DNA of 64,000 nucleotides, taken from NCBI RefSeq assembly GCF_008727865.1, contig NZ_VTWU01000006.1, positions 1-64,000 on the forward strand, written 5' to 3'. The stretch comes from Hymenobacter busanensis. GTDB lineage: Bacteria; Bacteroidota; Bacteroidia; Cytophagales; Hymenobacteraceae. The notes beneath the pieces are model-generated. The model searched no databases, had not been told where the DNA came from, and was given only the letters and a program-made list of their open reading frames with translations. Positions 35,108 to 44,014 of this stretch are shown here, in pieces. Position numbers and translations under genes: made by a program. The number at the start of each line of letters is the position of its first letter. The stretch's first letter is position 1.

Positions 35108-35875
35108 CTACCCCGGCCGCTCCACGCCCAATTCCCGCAGGTGCGCGGAATACTTGTCGTAAATCACCTGCAGATCGGCGCCGTGCTTGGCGGCGTCGAC
35201 GCCGATGCTCACGTTGGCGTTGTGGAAACGGTGCAGGTGGCTCAGGTGCGGGCACACCACGGGCAGGTGCCCGGCCAGCAAAAAGCGCACGTACAAATCC
35301 AGGTCCTCGGCCATGGGCAGTTGCTCGTCGTAGCCGCTCACTTCGTCGAAGAGCGCCCGGCTGTAGCACACGTTGCCTTGGATAAAGTGCTCGGCGCGGA
35401 AAATGGCGCGCAGCATGTCGGCGGGTGTGTCGAAGCGCCAGGCGTAGTAGTCTTCGCCGGGAAGGTAGCGCCGCTCCTGGTCCACGCGCAGGAAATCGGC
35501 CACCAGCCAGGGGCGGCCGGGATTGGCCTCTATTTGCGCCCCGTAGTGGTACAGAGCGCGTTGCAGCAACAAGTCATCGTCGTCGAGGGGCACGAGCCAG
35601 GCATCGGGAGCAGTTTCCCGAATGAGGCGGTTGCGGGCCGGGCCGGGCAGCAGGGGCTCGGGGCCCGAGTGGGCCCAGGTACGCAGCAGCGGGCCGTCAG
35701 CCTGCGCCAGGTCACTAAGCAGACGGGCGGTATCGTCGGTGCAGGCGTTGTCAAGCACCAAGTGTTCGTAGTGGGCGGCGGGCAGCGGGGCCAGTACAGA
35801 GGCGCGCACGCTCTGCACAGCTTCGGGCAGGTAGGCGGCGCGGTTGCGGGTGGGGGTGATGACGGCGAATTGCAT
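35108..35875 (-). CDS. Glycosyltransferase family 2
   Basis: Transfers a sugar from a nucleotide sugar. The 255-residue product begins FAVITPTRNRAAYLPEAV. It contains the metal-binding LVPLDDDDLL and the acceptor-side MAEDLDLYVR block. It has no membrane segment, so it is cytoplasmic or peripheral. It ends three bases after the convergent hypothetical gene's stop. Sugar and acceptor are unknown. Confidence 0.9.
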   Translation of the reverse strand: MQFAVITPTRNRAAYLPEAVQSVRASVLAPLPAAHYEHLVLDNACTDDTARLLSDLAQADGPLLRTWAHSGPEPLLPGPARNRLIRETAPDAWLVPLDDDDLLLQRALYHYGAQIEANPGRPWLVADFLRVDQERRYLPGEDYYAWRFDTPADMLRAIFRAEHFIQGNVCYSRALFDEVSGYDEQLPMAEDLDLYVRFLLAGHLPVVCPHLSHLHRFHNANVSIGVDAAKHGADLQVIYDKYSAHLRELGVERPG

Positions 35876-35993
35876 AGGTCAGCCCATTGTTCGGGCAACT
35901 GGCAAAAAAGTTGCTATCGGCCCGCCGAAGGACCTTAACTTTCCATCGGCGGGTGGCGTTAACCGCCCGGAACGTTGCCCTTCCTCTCTCGCT

Positions 35994-36293
35994 ATGGCCC
36001 TGTTTGTCGTGACGCTGCGCTTGCCCGAAACCTTCGACGAAGAATTTGTGGCTGTCATTCCGCGCCACCGCGCCTTTGTCAGCAGCCTCATCGAAGAAAA
36101 CGTGGTGCTGTCGTACGCCATCAGCGCCGACCGCTCGCGCGGGTGGGTGACCATGCAGGGCCCCGATGCCGAAACGGTGCGCAACGTGGTCGAGCAGTTT
36201 CCGCTGTACCGGTTCATGCAGCAAGTGGAAATTGATGAGCTGTTTGTGTTCGACAGCGTCGCCACCCGCCTGCCCAAAATCAGCCTCAACTAG
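35994..36293 (+). CDS. Small ferredoxin-fold protein (muconolactone isomerase-like)
   Basis: A 99-residue product beginning MALFVVTLRLPETFDEEFVA. The pattern of two short halves (RGWVTMQGPDAETVRNVVE) suggests a dimeric alpha/beta ferredoxin-like fold related to muconolactone isomerase or YCII proteins. Function is unknown. The start MALFVV is chosen because the preceding 50 residues overlap the divergent glycosyltransferase gene. Confidence 0.72.
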   Translation: MALFVVTLRLPETFDEEFVAVIPRHRAFVSSLIEENVVLSYAISADRSRGWVTMQGPDAETVRNVVEQFPLYRFMQQVEIDELFVFDSVATRLPKISLN

Positions 36294-36368
36294 CGTGCCT
36301 TACCTCGCATTCCCAAAATCTGCGCAACTTACTGGTTCCGAAACCCCAGGTTTCGCCGCTTGTTCCCT

Positions 36369-37214
36369 ATGACCTACCCGTTCCGGCTCCTCGCAGCCGC
36401 CAGCCTGCTGCTGACAGCCGCGGCCGCCGCTCCGCCCGATAAAATCACCACCGAGCAGCTCATTGCGCGCCTTAGCTCGGCCATCGACAAACTGCAAACC
36501 CTGCGCTGCACCGTGAAGGCCAATGAACGGCTGGCCACAAACAGCTACCAGCAGGTGCGCACCCAAATGAAGCTCACCTTTGCCCCGCAGCGCGTGTACC
36601 TGCGCAACCACAAAGGCATTGAGGTGCTGTGGGTGCAAGGCCAGAACGACGGCGACGCCTGGGTGTACCCCAACAGCTTCCCCTACGTAACGCTGAACCT
36701 CGACCCCAACGGCTCGGTGATGCGCAAAAACCAGCACCACAGCATCCTGGATGCCGGTTATGGCGTCATTGCCGACCTGATTCGGGCGGCGCCGCAGCGC
36801 TCCGATGCCTACCGCCGCTCGTTCCGCTATGCCGGCGACACCACCGTGCAGGGCCGCCCCTGCTACCTGCTCCGATCCGACTTTCCGCAGTTCAAATACG
36901 TGAGCTACAAGCCGGAAAAGCCCGAAACGCCCGCCCAGGTGGCCGACCGTTTTGGCTGTGGCGAGTTCCGCGTGCTGGAGCGCAACAAGCTCAGCATTGG
37001 CGAATCGATTCCCGCGGGCCGTACCCTGCAGGTGCCCAACGGCTACGGCCGACGCACCATCGTGTGCGTCGACCAGAAGCTGATGCTGCCTCTGGCCGTG
37101 AGCGTGTGGGACGACAAAGGCCTGTTTGAATCCTTCGAATTTCAGAACGTGGTGGCCAATCAACCCATTCCCGCCGCCGAATTCAGCAAGGAGTACAAGG
37201 AGTATAAGTTTTAG
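36369..37214 (+). CDS. DUF1571 family secreted protein
   Basis: The 281-residue product has a signal peptide (LLAAASLLLTAAAAA) and then a single DUF1571 domain. Conserved-looking parts are LRCTVKANERL, HKGIEVLWVQGQNDGDAWV and GYGVIADLIR. Two Cys residues in the C-terminal half could form a disulfide. It may be an outer-membrane-associated lipid-handling protein by analogy to LolA-like folds, but that is speculative. The ATG at 36369 follows a TTG three codons earlier. Confidence 0.82.
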   Translation: MTYPFRLLAAASLLLTAAAAAPPDKITTEQLIARLSSAIDKLQTLRCTVKANERLATNSYQQVRTQMKLTFAPQRVYLRNHKGIEVLWVQGQNDGDAWVYPNSFPYVTLNLDPNGSVMRKNQHHSILDAGYGVIADLIRAAPQRSDAYRRSFRYAGDTTVQGRPCYLLRSDFPQFKYVSYKPEKPETPAQVADRFGCGEFRVLERNKLSIGESIPAGRTLQVPNGYGRRTIVCVDQKLMLPLAVSVWDDKGLFESFEFQNVVANQPIPAAEFSKEYKEYKF

Positions 37215-37236
37215 TCTGCGGCGCGGCGTGCTTACT

Positions 37237-37297
37237 GCGGGAAAGGTGCTGATGTGCTAACGAAAACGCTTCATTAGCACATCAGCACCTTTCCCGC
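37237..37297. repeat. 24-base perfect inverted repeat (GTGCTGATGTGCTAA family)
   Basis: GCGGGAAAGGTGCTGATGTG and its next four bases (37237-37260) recur as the exact complement at 37274-37297 around a 13-base loop. A partial extra copy (GGCACATTAG) follows. It lies between convergent genes and may act as terminator, but the unit resembles a dispersed short repeat. Confidence 0.88.
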
Positions 37298-37311
37298 ATT
37301 GGCACATTAGC

Positions 37312-38187
37312 CTAGCGGCGCATTGTTTTTTCAATTTGGTCCCACATCGGCTGGCTCAGCAGCTCCAGCTTGTTGAACTCGCCGGCCCCGTTGAGCCACT
37401 CGCCACCGTCGATGGTAATGACCTCGCCGTTGACGTACGCCGCAAAATCCGACACCAGGTAAGCCGCCAGATTGGCCAGTTCTTGGTGCGAGCCCACGCG
37501 CTTGAGCGGCACCGAGGCAGCCGGATCGAGCTTCGAGGCCAACGGCTCGGGGAACAAGCGGCTCCAGGCGCCTTCCGTCGGGAACGGGCCGGGCGCAATG
37601 GCCACCGAGCGGATGCCGTACTTGGCCCATTCCACGGCCAAAGAGCGGGTCATGGCCAGCACTCCGGCTTTGGCGGCGGCCGACGGCACCACGAAAGCCG
37701 AGCCCACCGAGGCGTAAGTCGTTACGATGTTGAGGATGGTGCCGGGCTTCTGCTCCTTGATCCAGTGCTTGCCCACGGCCAGCGTGCAGTTGTAGGAGCC
37801 GCGCAGCACAATGTCCACAATCACGTCGAAAGCCTTGTGCGAAAGGCGCTCCGTCGGGCTGATGAAATTGCCAGCCGCGTTGTTGACGAGCACATCCACG
37901 CCGCCAAAAGTTTCGATGGTGCGCTGGAGCAGGGCTTCCACTTCGTCGTACTTGCGCACGTCGCACTGCACGGGCAGCACCTGGCCGCCGGTTTGGTCGC
38001 GCAGTTCCTGGGCGGTTTTTTCCAGCACGTCGAGCTTGCGCGAGCTGATGACCACGTTGGCCCCGAGTTGCAGGAAGTACGTGGTCATGGCCCGGCCCAG
38101 GCCGGTGCCACCGCCAGTCACGATGATGGTTTTGCCTTGCAGGGCGCCGTCGCGCAGCATGGGTTGGGCGTAGGGAAAGTCGGCCAT
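37312..38187 (-). CDS. Short-chain dehydrogenase, 2,4-dienoyl-CoA-reductase-like
   Basis: NAD(P)-dependent reductase, probably acting on 2,4-dienoyl-CoA during beta-oxidation of unsaturated fatty acids. The 291-residue product shows TGGGTGLGRAM, LVNNAAGNF, TILNIVTTYA and a late GEVITIDGGEWL. The usual catalytic Tyr-x-x-x-Lys is not seen; a Lys in SAAAKAGV follows, as in the dienoyl-CoA reductase subgroup that lacks the Tyr. Start MADFPYAQP is preferred over 26 extra N-terminal residues. Confidence 0.87.
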   Translation of the reverse strand: MADFPYAQPMLRDGALQGKTIIVTGGGTGLGRAMTTYFLQLGANVVISSRKLDVLEKTAQELRDQTGGQVLPVQCDVRKYDEVEALLQRTIETFGGVDVLVNNAAGNFISPTERLSHKAFDVIVDIVLRGSYNCTLAVGKHWIKEQKPGTILNIVTTYASVGSAFVVPSAAAKAGVLAMTRSLAVEWAKYGIRSVAIAPGPFPTEGAWSRLFPEPLASKLDPAASVPLKRVGSHQELANLAAYLVSDFAAYVNGEVITIDGGEWLNGAGEFNKLELLSQPMWDQIEKTMRR

Positions 38188-38339
38188 AAGCGAGGGGTCG
38201 AAGGGAAAAGGCGGTGAATGAAGTGTCGGCACGCAAGAACGGCAATTGCGCGGTTTTGTCGGCATGCCGAGTTGTTTTGCCGGGTCGTTTAAGGCTGAAG
38301 TAACGGGTTTTGGCTTTGCCAGGCGTTATTTGCAGCAGC

Positions 38340-39197
38340 ATGAATAACACATTTTCAGCGCAAAGCGCGGTTGCCGTTATCGGGTGCGGCTGGTTGGGTC
38401 TGCCGCTGGCCCGCACCTTGGTGCAGCACGGCCACGCCGTGGCCGGCACCACCACCACGCCCGACAAACTGCGCGTGCTGCAAGCGGCCGGTATTCGGCC
38501 CCACGTGCTTTGCCTCTCGCCCGAAACGTCACCCGCCGATGTTCAGCCGGCTTTGGCCGCCTGCTCGGTGCTCGTTCTCAACGTGCCCCCAGGCCAGCGC
38601 CGCGACCAGCCAGCCGACCCCAGCGCCTATCCCAATCTGCTGCGGCCGGTGTTTGAGGCATTGCGGCATTCCGCAGTGCGCCACGTGGTGTTTGTCAGCT
38701 CCACCGGCGTGTACCCCGACGAGCCGCAGTCGATGAGCGAAGACGACGCCCTGGCCTCGCCCGATGCCTCCCACGGCTTGCTGCGCGCCGAATGGCTGTT
38801 TCAGCAACCCAACCAGGCTTGGCAAACCACGGTGCTGCGCTTCGGCGGCCTGATTGGTCCCGGTCGTGCCCCCGGCCGTTTTTTGGCCGGCCGCACCAAC
38901 GTCCCCCAGCCCACGGCGCCCGTCAACCTGCTGCACCTGGCCGATGCCATCGGCGTCGTGCGGGCGGTAATCGACCAACAAGCGTGGGGCCATACCCTCA
39001 ATGTGTGCGCCGAGGTGCACCCTACCCGGCAGACGTTCTACACCGATGCGGCGCACCACCTCAACCTGCCCGCGCCCCAGTTTCGCTACGACGGGCTGGC
39101 CGGCGGCAAGTCCATCGACACCGTACGGCTGCACGACGTGTTGCGCTACCAGTTCGTGCATCCCGACCCCACGGCGGCGCTGGGCTACTGCCTCTGA
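38340..39197 (+). CDS. NAD(P)-binding epimerase-like protein (YeeZ type)
   Basis: The 285-residue product has an N-terminal Rossmann motif VIGCGWLGLPLA, followed by SSTGVYPD, the SDR active-site stretch. The LRFGGLIGPGR segment is another dehydrogenase/epimerase feature. The GWLG form is typical of the YeeZ-like extended SDR group. Substrate unknown. The gene is read in the same direction as the flavoprotein, 32 bases downstream. Confidence 0.83.
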   Translation: MNNTFSAQSAVAVIGCGWLGLPLARTLVQHGHAVAGTTTTPDKLRVLQAAGIRPHVLCLSPETSPADVQPALAACSVLVLNVPPGQRRDQPADPSAYPNLLRPVFEALRHSAVRHVVFVSSTGVYPDEPQSMSEDDALASPDASHGLLRAEWLFQQPNQAWQTTVLRFGGLIGPGRAPGRFLAGRTNVPQPTAPVNLLHLADAIGVVRAVIDQQAWGHTLNVCAEVHPTRQTFYTDAAHHLNLPAPQFRYDGLAGGKSIDTVRLHDVLRYQFVHPDPTAALGYCL

Positions 39198-39216
39198 ACT
39201 TCGGCGGGCCAACCCG

Positions 39217-39224
39217 TAGTTTTG
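39217..39224 (+). promoter_or_regulatory. Near-leaderless promoter of the first HI0933-type flavoprotein gene
   Basis: TAGTTTTG matches TAnnTTTG and ends five bases before the GTG start, so the mRNA should have almost no leader. Confidence 0.7.
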
Positions 39225-39229
39225 CAGCC

Positions 39230-40474
39230 GTGAAGGAGCATTCTACCAATACCGTGGCCGTGCTGGGCGGCGGCGCAGCCGGCTTTTTCGGCGCCATTGC
39301 CTGCGCCGAGGCCAACCCCGGCCTGACGGTGTACCTGATTGAGAAAACCACCAAGCTGCTGAGCAAGGTGCGCGTGTCGGGCGGGGGGCGCTGCAACGTC
39401 ACGCACCATTGCTTCTCGCCTGCCCAGCTGGTGCAGCACTACCCGCGCGGCGGCAAGCAGTTGAAAGAACCGTTCAACGAGTTCGGCGCCCAGGATACGG
39501 TGCGCTGGTTTGAGAGCCGCGGCGTCAAGCTCAAGACCGAAGCCGACGGCCGCATGTTTCCCGTCACCGACTCCTCCGAAACCATTGCCCAGTGCCTGCT
39601 CGATGCCGCTCAGCGCGCCGGTGTGCGCATTTTGCTCAGTACCACAGCCGAAAGCATTCAGCCCTTGCCTGAAGGTGGTTTCGCCCTCACGCTCACCGGC
39701 GCGCACGCCCGGCAGCTGCAGGTGCACAAGTTGCTGGCCGCCACCGGCGGCAACCCCAAATCGGAGGGCTACAACTGGCTGCGTGCCTTGGGCCACGGCA
39801 TCCAAGAGCCCGTGCCGTCGCTGTTTACGTTCAACGTGCCGCAGTCACCGCTCAAGGAGCTGATGGGCGTGAGCGTGCCGCACGCCCGCGTGGTGCTGGC
39901 CGGCGAAAAGCTCGACTACGAAGGCCCGCTGCTGGTCACGCACTGGGGCGTGAGTGGCCCGGCTGTGCTCAAACTCTCGGCCTGGGGCGCCCGCCGCCTG
40001 CACCAGCTGCAATACACCGGCACGGCTCTCATCAGCTGGGTGCCCACGCACACCGAAGAAACGCTGCGCCAGTGGCTGAACGTGTTTCGGGCCGAGCACG
40101 GCAAGAAAGTCGTGGTGTCGAATCCGCTGTTCGGGCTGCCGCAGCGCCTGTGGCGCACCCTCACCGAGCAGGCCGGCATCGGCGCCGAAACGCGCTGGAA
40201 CGAGCTGCTCGCCAAGCTGCAGAACCGACTGATAGAAACGCTGTTGCGCCAGCCGCTGGCCGTGCGCGGCAAAACCACTTTCAAAGAAGAATTTGTGACC
40301 TGCGGCGGCATTCCGCTGAGTGAAGTCAACCTGAAAACAATGGAAAGCCGCCGTGTACCCGGCCTTTACTTCGCCGGCGAAGTACTCGACATTGACGGCA
40401 TTACGGGTGGCTTCAACTTCCAAGCCGCCTGGACGACAGGCTATCTGGCCGGACGGGCAATGGCAGGAAGGTAA
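39230..40474 (+). CDS. HI0933-family NAD(P)/FAD-dependent oxidoreductase, copy 1
   Basis: The 414-residue product has the dinucleotide-binding GGGAAG motif in VAVLGGGAAGFFGA. KVRVSGGGRCNVTH is the family hallmark (BaiN/HI0933). The C-terminal DGITGGFNFQAAW completes the FAD site. Substrate unknown; such proteins are often annotated as dehydrogenases of unknown role. A GTG start (VKEHSTNT) is chosen, since no ATG is available and it lies right after the promoter. A second, distinct member is at 62161-63390. Confidence 0.88.
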   Translation: MKEHSTNTVAVLGGGAAGFFGAIACAEANPGLTVYLIEKTTKLLSKVRVSGGGRCNVTHHCFSPAQLVQHYPRGGKQLKEPFNEFGAQDTVRWFESRGVKLKTEADGRMFPVTDSSETIAQCLLDAAQRAGVRILLSTTAESIQPLPEGGFALTLTGAHARQLQVHKLLAATGGNPKSEGYNWLRALGHGIQEPVPSLFTFNVPQSPLKELMGVSVPHARVVLAGEKLDYEGPLLVTHWGVSGPAVLKLSAWGARRLHQLQYTGTALISWVPTHTEETLRQWLNVFRAEHGKKVVVSNPLFGLPQRLWRTLTEQAGIGAETRWNELLAKLQNRLIETLLRQPLAVRGKTTFKEEFVTCGGIPLSEVNLKTMESRRVPGLYFAGEVLDIDGITGGFNFQAAWTTGYLAGRAMAGR

Positions 40475-40479
40475 CTCCG

Positions 40480-41001
40480 CTATCGAATTCGAATATTAGC
40501 TTGTTGCCCTAGTTGCAGCACCCGGTCAACGAGCGGTTGGCCACAGAAGATAATGTCATCGGCGTGTGTCACGAACAGTGCCCAACGGTATTTGCGGTCC
40601 ACTATGCCCCACTCTTCCACGGGCGTAGGTTTTTGCCATACGTGTTTCAGCAGTTGCCACGCCACTGCGCCCTTGGTGCGGTACCACCACTTCTTAGGTT
40701 CCGTAATGCTTTCCTGCGCAAAGAAGAACACCGGTTCGTGTGCCGGCCAGACCTTCCGCAGCTTGACTAACGCCGTTTCATCTGCATCCACGTAACTCAG
40801 AACAGCAACTGCCAAATTCGACCGCAGTTGGGTCCACAGCAATGACTTGCGTTTGGAAGCCTGTACAGGCTGCCGAAATGCATCTTCTACTTTTCCTTCA
40901 ATAACCAGCCATTCATGAGCCCCTAGCGGGCAAAAATGCTCCGGCTGCACATCCGGCATTTGCCGCAGCTTTTCGATTTCATTCCGAACGGGGGGCCACA
41001 T
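40480..41001 (-). CDS. Hypothetical protein
   Basis: The 173-residue product starts at MWPPVRNEIEKLRQ and contains HEWLVIEGKVEDAFRQPV and VLSYVDADETALVKL. A Trp-rich stretch (WWYRTKGAVAWQLLKHVW) and a final VTHADDIIFCGQPLVDRVL suggest a compact alpha/beta protein. An earlier start at 41112 would leave just six bases to the divergent gene, so I prefer 41001, leaving room for promoters. Not recognised; function unknown. Confidence 0.6.
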   Translation of the reverse strand: MWPPVRNEIEKLRQMPDVQPEHFCPLGAHEWLVIEGKVEDAFRQPVQASKRKSLLWTQLRSNLAVAVLSYVDADETALVKLRKVWPAHEPVFFFAQESITEPKKWWYRTKGAVAWQLLKHVWQKPTPVEEWGIVDRKYRWALFVTHADDIIFCGQPLVDRVLQLGQQANIRIR

Positions 41002-41118
41002 ACCGGCACAAGTACGCACAAAATCAAACGCTACGGCAAGTTCGCAACCTTCCGCGCTACGGTTCAGTATGAGAGCAATACCAATTGCTCTTCTGTCAAC
41101 CCAAAACATCATAGCCCG

Positions 41119-41586
41119 ATGGCAACCGACAACAAAGTCCTCAAGACCGTTCTGAATGAACTCGTAGAAACCCTGAAAGACGGCGAACGTGGCTATTCCG
41201 AAGCCCTCACCGACGTGAAGGACCAGGATTTGAAAGAGGTATTCAAGAAATACGCCCTGCAGCGCGACGGCTACCTCACGGAGCTGGAAAGCGCCATGCA
41301 TAACCTCAACATGCACCCCGAAGAAGCCAAGGAAAGCAAGGTGGACTCGGTAGTAGGCACCGCCCACCGCGCCTGGATCAACATCAAGTCGGTGGTGACG
41401 GGCAACGACCGGCACGCAATTCTGGCCGAGTGCGAGCGAGGCGAAGACTACGCCAAGAAAGCGTACGAAACCGCTTCGAAAGCCGAAGGCATTCCGTCTG
41501 AAATCAAGGCCATCATCGACAAGCAGGCGCAGGGCATCAAAGAAGCCCACGACACCATTCGCGGCCTGCGCGACTCGTCGAAGTAG
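41119..41586 (+). CDS. PA2169-like four-helix-bundle protein
   Basis: A 155-residue, highly charged helical protein of the PA2169/DUF2383 ferritin-like-bundle type: LNELVETLKDGERGYSEALT, SKVDSVVGTAHRAWINIKSV, and AILAECERGEDYAKKAYETA with Glu/His residues. It may bind a diiron centre or act in stress response; exact function unknown. The start MATDNKVLKT is preferred over 61 upstream residues overlapping a divergent gene. A terminator follows. Confidence 0.85.
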   Translation: MATDNKVLKTVLNELVETLKDGERGYSEALTDVKDQDLKEVFKKYALQRDGYLTELESAMHNLNMHPEEAKESKVDSVVGTAHRAWINIKSVVTGNDRHAILAECERGEDYAKKAYETASKAEGIPSEIKAIIDKQAQGIKEAHDTIRGLRDSSK

Positions 41587-41650
41587 CCGCCCGATTTTGC
41601 CAGGTTCTCAGGCGACTCGAATCCGCCAGTATACCAGAACCCGGTAAGAC

Positions 41651-41683
41651 AAAAGGCCCGCCTCATCCAGAGGCGGGCCTTTT
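41651..41683. terminator. Terminator between the PA2169-like gene and deaD
   Basis: Stem AAAAGGCCCGCCT with its complement around CATCC. It may serve both convergent genes. Confidence 0.92.
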
Positions 41684-41740
41684 GTGTGTTTATGCAAGCT
41701 GTAGGCCAGCCAGGCTGACCGGCCTACAGTTCAGGCAGGA

Positions 41741-43660
41741 CTATTCGTCGAAACCGCCTTCGTTCCGGTCGCGGCGGGGCTTGTAGCCGCCTTCGCGGTT
41801 GCCGCCGCCGTAGCCGCCCGAGCGTTGGCCACCGCCGTAGCTGTTGCCGCCGCGGTAGCCGCCTTCGCGGTTGCCGCCGTAACCGCCGGAGCGTTGGCCA
41901 CCACCGTAGCCACCCGAGCGCTGACCGCCGCCGTACCCGCCTTCGCGGTTGCCGCCACCGTAGCCACCTTCACGGCGCTGGTACCCGCCTTCGCGGTTGC
42001 CACCGTAGCCGCCCGGGCCACCGGCTGGCCGGCGCGGACGCTCGCCGCCTTCGGCGCTTTCCATACCGGCTTCGCGCTGCGTTGCCAGGCTAAAGGCCAC
42101 CGGACGACCGTAGAGCGTGGTGCGGCCGAGCTGCTCCACAATCTCGTTTACGTTCTCGTTGGGCACTTCCACAAAGCTGAACTTGTCGTACAGCTCGATG
42201 TCGCCGACACGGCCGGGGGCCATGCTCGTGGCGCCCACAATCAACTCGACCAGGTCGCGCGGGTGCAGACGGTCCTTCTTGCCCATGGTCACAAACAGGC
42301 GGGTGTAGCCGTCGCGCGGGGTGCCTTTCTGGCGGTCCGCTTCGATGCCCTTCTCGGCCTGCTTGTTTTCCTTCATCACCATTTTCAGCAGGGCAGCAGC
42401 AATGTCGAGCGACGTTACTTCTTCCTCCTGGTCGAGCAGGCGCTGCACGCGGCCCACGTATTTCTCCAAGTTGCCTTTCTCGATGATTTCCTTGATCTGA
42501 CCGAGCAGCAGCGTGGTTTTCACCTCCGACACGTCCTCGAACGACGGAATGCGTTCCTGCTTGATCTGCGCTTTGGTGAAGCGCATGATGTCACGCAGCT
42601 TGTAGATGTCGCGGCCGCTCACGAAGGTGAAGGCCTTGCCCGACTTACCGGCGCGGCCCGTACGGCCAATGCGGTGAACGTAGTATTCCTCGTCGGTCGG
42701 CAGGTCGTAATTGACTACGGCCTCCACGTTGTCCACGTCGATGCCGCGGGCGGCTACGTCGGTGGCCACCAGGATTTCCAGCGTGCCTTTGCGGAATTTA
42801 TCCAGCGTGTTCTGGCGGGCCTGCTGGCTCATGTCGCCGTGCAGGCCGTCGGCAAAGTAGCCGCGGGCTTGCAGGTCCGACACGATGTCGTCGACCATGC
42901 GCTTGGTGTTGGCAAACACGATAACCGACTTAAGGCTGAACATGTCGATTACGCGCGACAGCACGTCTTTCTTCTGCGGGCCGCGCACCTCGTAGTAAGC
43001 CTGCTCGATGTTCGAGACGGTCATCTCCTGGTGGTTGACCTTCACGATCTGCGGCTCGCGCTGGTACTTGCGCGTCAAGTCCATGATGGGCTTGCTCATC
43101 GTGGCCGAGAAGAACACCGTCTGGCGCTGCTCGGGCATCTGGGCCAACACCGTCTCGATGTCGTCGCGGAAGCCCATGTCGAGCATTTCGTCGGCTTCGT
43201 CGAGGATGATCATCTTGCAACTATCCAGTTTCAAGGTGCCGCGCTGCATGTGGTCCATTACGCGACCGGGCGTGCCGATTACGATTTGTACACCGCGCTC
43301 CAGGGCCTTGAACTGACGGTCGTAGCTCGAACCGCCGTAGATGGGCACCACCGCGAGGCCGCGCTTGTATTTGCCGAGTTTCTGAATTTCACCCGATACC
43401 TGCACTGCCAGCTCACGCGTGGGGCAGAGTACCAACACCTGTACCTCACGCGAGTCGGTGTCAATGCTTTCGATGGCGGGGATGCTGAACGCAGCGGTTT
43501 TACCGGTGCCCGTTTGGGCCTGCCCGATAACGTCCTTGCCTTCGAGCAGGACGGGAATGGCGGCCGTCTGGATGGGCGAGGCTTCCTCGTAGCCCATCTC
43601 CGTAATAGCCCGCTGAAGCTCTTCCGAGAGCTTCAGATCTTCAAATTTTACTTTCTCCAT
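41741..43660 (-). CDS. deaD: DEAD-box RNA helicase, DeaD/CsdA type, with RGG/GGYGG tail
   Basis: ATP-dependent RNA helicase, usually cold-shock or ribosome-assembly linked. The 639-residue product has the Q motif (SPIQTAAI), AQTGTGKT, the DEAD motif MIILDEADEMLDMGF and [11 protein letters not shown] DbpA/CsdA-like RNA-binding domain (about 455-530, GDIELYDKFSFVEVPNENV) follows. The tail (about 555-639) is a run of GGYGG and REGGY units with many Arg, an RNA-binding, phase-separating style of tail. A long structured leader lies upstream, and a cold-shock protein gene precedes it on the same strand. Start MEKVKFEDLK. Confidence 0.95.
   Translation of the reverse strand: MEKVKFEDLKLSEELQRAITEMGYEEASPIQTAAIPVLLEGKDVIGQAQTGTGKTAAFSIPAIESIDTDSREVQVLVLCPTRELAVQVSGEIQKLGKYKRGLAVVPIYGGSSYDRQFKALERGVQIVIGTPGRVMDHMQRGTLKLDSCKMIILDEADEMLDMGFRDDIETVLAQMPEQRQTVFFSATMSKPIMDLTRKYQREPQIVKVNHQEMTVSNIEQAYYEVRGPQKKDVLSRVIDMFSLKSVIVFANTKRMVDDIVSDLQARGYFADGLHGDMSQQARQNTLDKFRKGTLEILVATDVAARGIDVDNVEAVVNYDLPTDEEYYVHRIGRTGRAGKSGKAFTFVSGRDIYKLRDIMRFTKAQIKQERIPSFEDVSEVKTTLLLGQIKEIIEKGNLEKYVGRVQRLLDQEEEVTSLDIAAALLKMVMKENKQAEKGIEADRQKGTPRDGYTRLFVTMGKKDRLHPRDLVELIVGATSMAPGRVGDIELYDKFSFVEVPNENVNEIVEQLGRTTLYGRPVAFSLATQREAGMESAEGGERPRRPAGGPGGYGGNREGGYQRREGGYGGGNREGGYGGGQRSGGYGGGQRSGGYGGNREGGYRGGNSYGGGQRSGGYGGGNREGGYKPRRDRNEGGFDE
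41760..42025 (-). repeat. Gly/Tyr/Arg tandem repeat in the deaD tail
   Basis: About a dozen units of the form GGYGGGNREGGY or GGQRSGGYGG, visible as roughly 24-30-base DNA repeats. This is a coding repeat, not a CRISPR array. Confidence 0.9.
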
Positions 43661-43667
43661 GTCTTGT

Positions 43668-43718
43668 GTAGGGAGTGATTGGAACAGCAATCGGTAACCA
43701 GCTCGTTCCTTTCCCTAC
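43668..43718 (-). promoter_or_regulatory. Hairpin in the deaD leader next to the start codon
   Basis: GTAGGGA (43668-43674) pairs with TCCCTAC (43712-43718); inside it GGAAC (43681-43685) pairs with GTTCC (43705-43709). It sits about eight bases before the ATG, in the mRNA leader, and could block or thermally gate translation. Confidence 0.5.
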
Positions 43719-43826
43719 GCAACACGACAGGACAACGGACGACGACGACAAACGACAAATTAAAACGACAGGCGCTACAACAGCAGGGCGCCCCGGCCGG
43801 GACGGGCCGATTCTCAATTGCGGCTG

Positions 43827-43834
43827 CAAAGGTA
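43827..43834 (-). promoter_or_regulatory. -7 element of deaD
   Basis: TACCTTTG on the minus strand, followed by GCAGCCGCAAT, nearly the same as after the tRNA-Asp promoter. It implies a leader of about 160 bases. Confidence 0.7.
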
Positions 43835-43966
43835 GGCAAAATAAACCGCAACGCCGTTGTGGCTTGCACAATAGCGCCCCGAAGTGTGCTCAACTAGGTA
43901 CTGCACCGACGGGAATTTGCACTTCTAGCCCTCCCCTTTCGGGCGCTCCAAAATGCATAAAAACAA

Positions 43967-43992
43967 GAAAGCCCGCCAATTGGCGGGCTTTC
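43967..43992 (-). terminator. Terminator of the cold-shock protein gene
   Basis: GAAAGCCCGCCAATTGGCGGGCTTTC is a perfect palindrome, followed on the minus strand by TTGTTTTTATGC. It lies just after the csp stop codon. Confidence 0.9.
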
Positions 43993-44014
43993 TATTAAGA
44001 AAATACTTCGCGAA

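Noticed and set aside
41002-41550. N-terminal extension of the hypothetical gene at 40480-41001
   Set aside because: It would overlap most of the PA2169-like gene antisense; the shorter start leaves space for promoters.
41760-42025. Regularly repeated DNA units that could look like a CRISPR array
   Set aside because: Units are in frame in the deaD tail and have no spacers of constant length; they encode GGYGG repeats.
41825-43678. Long open frame on the plus strand opposite deaD (617 codons)
   Set aside because: It is antisense to a helicase with all catalytic motifs; Val/Ala/His-rich composition is typical of high-GC shadow frames.
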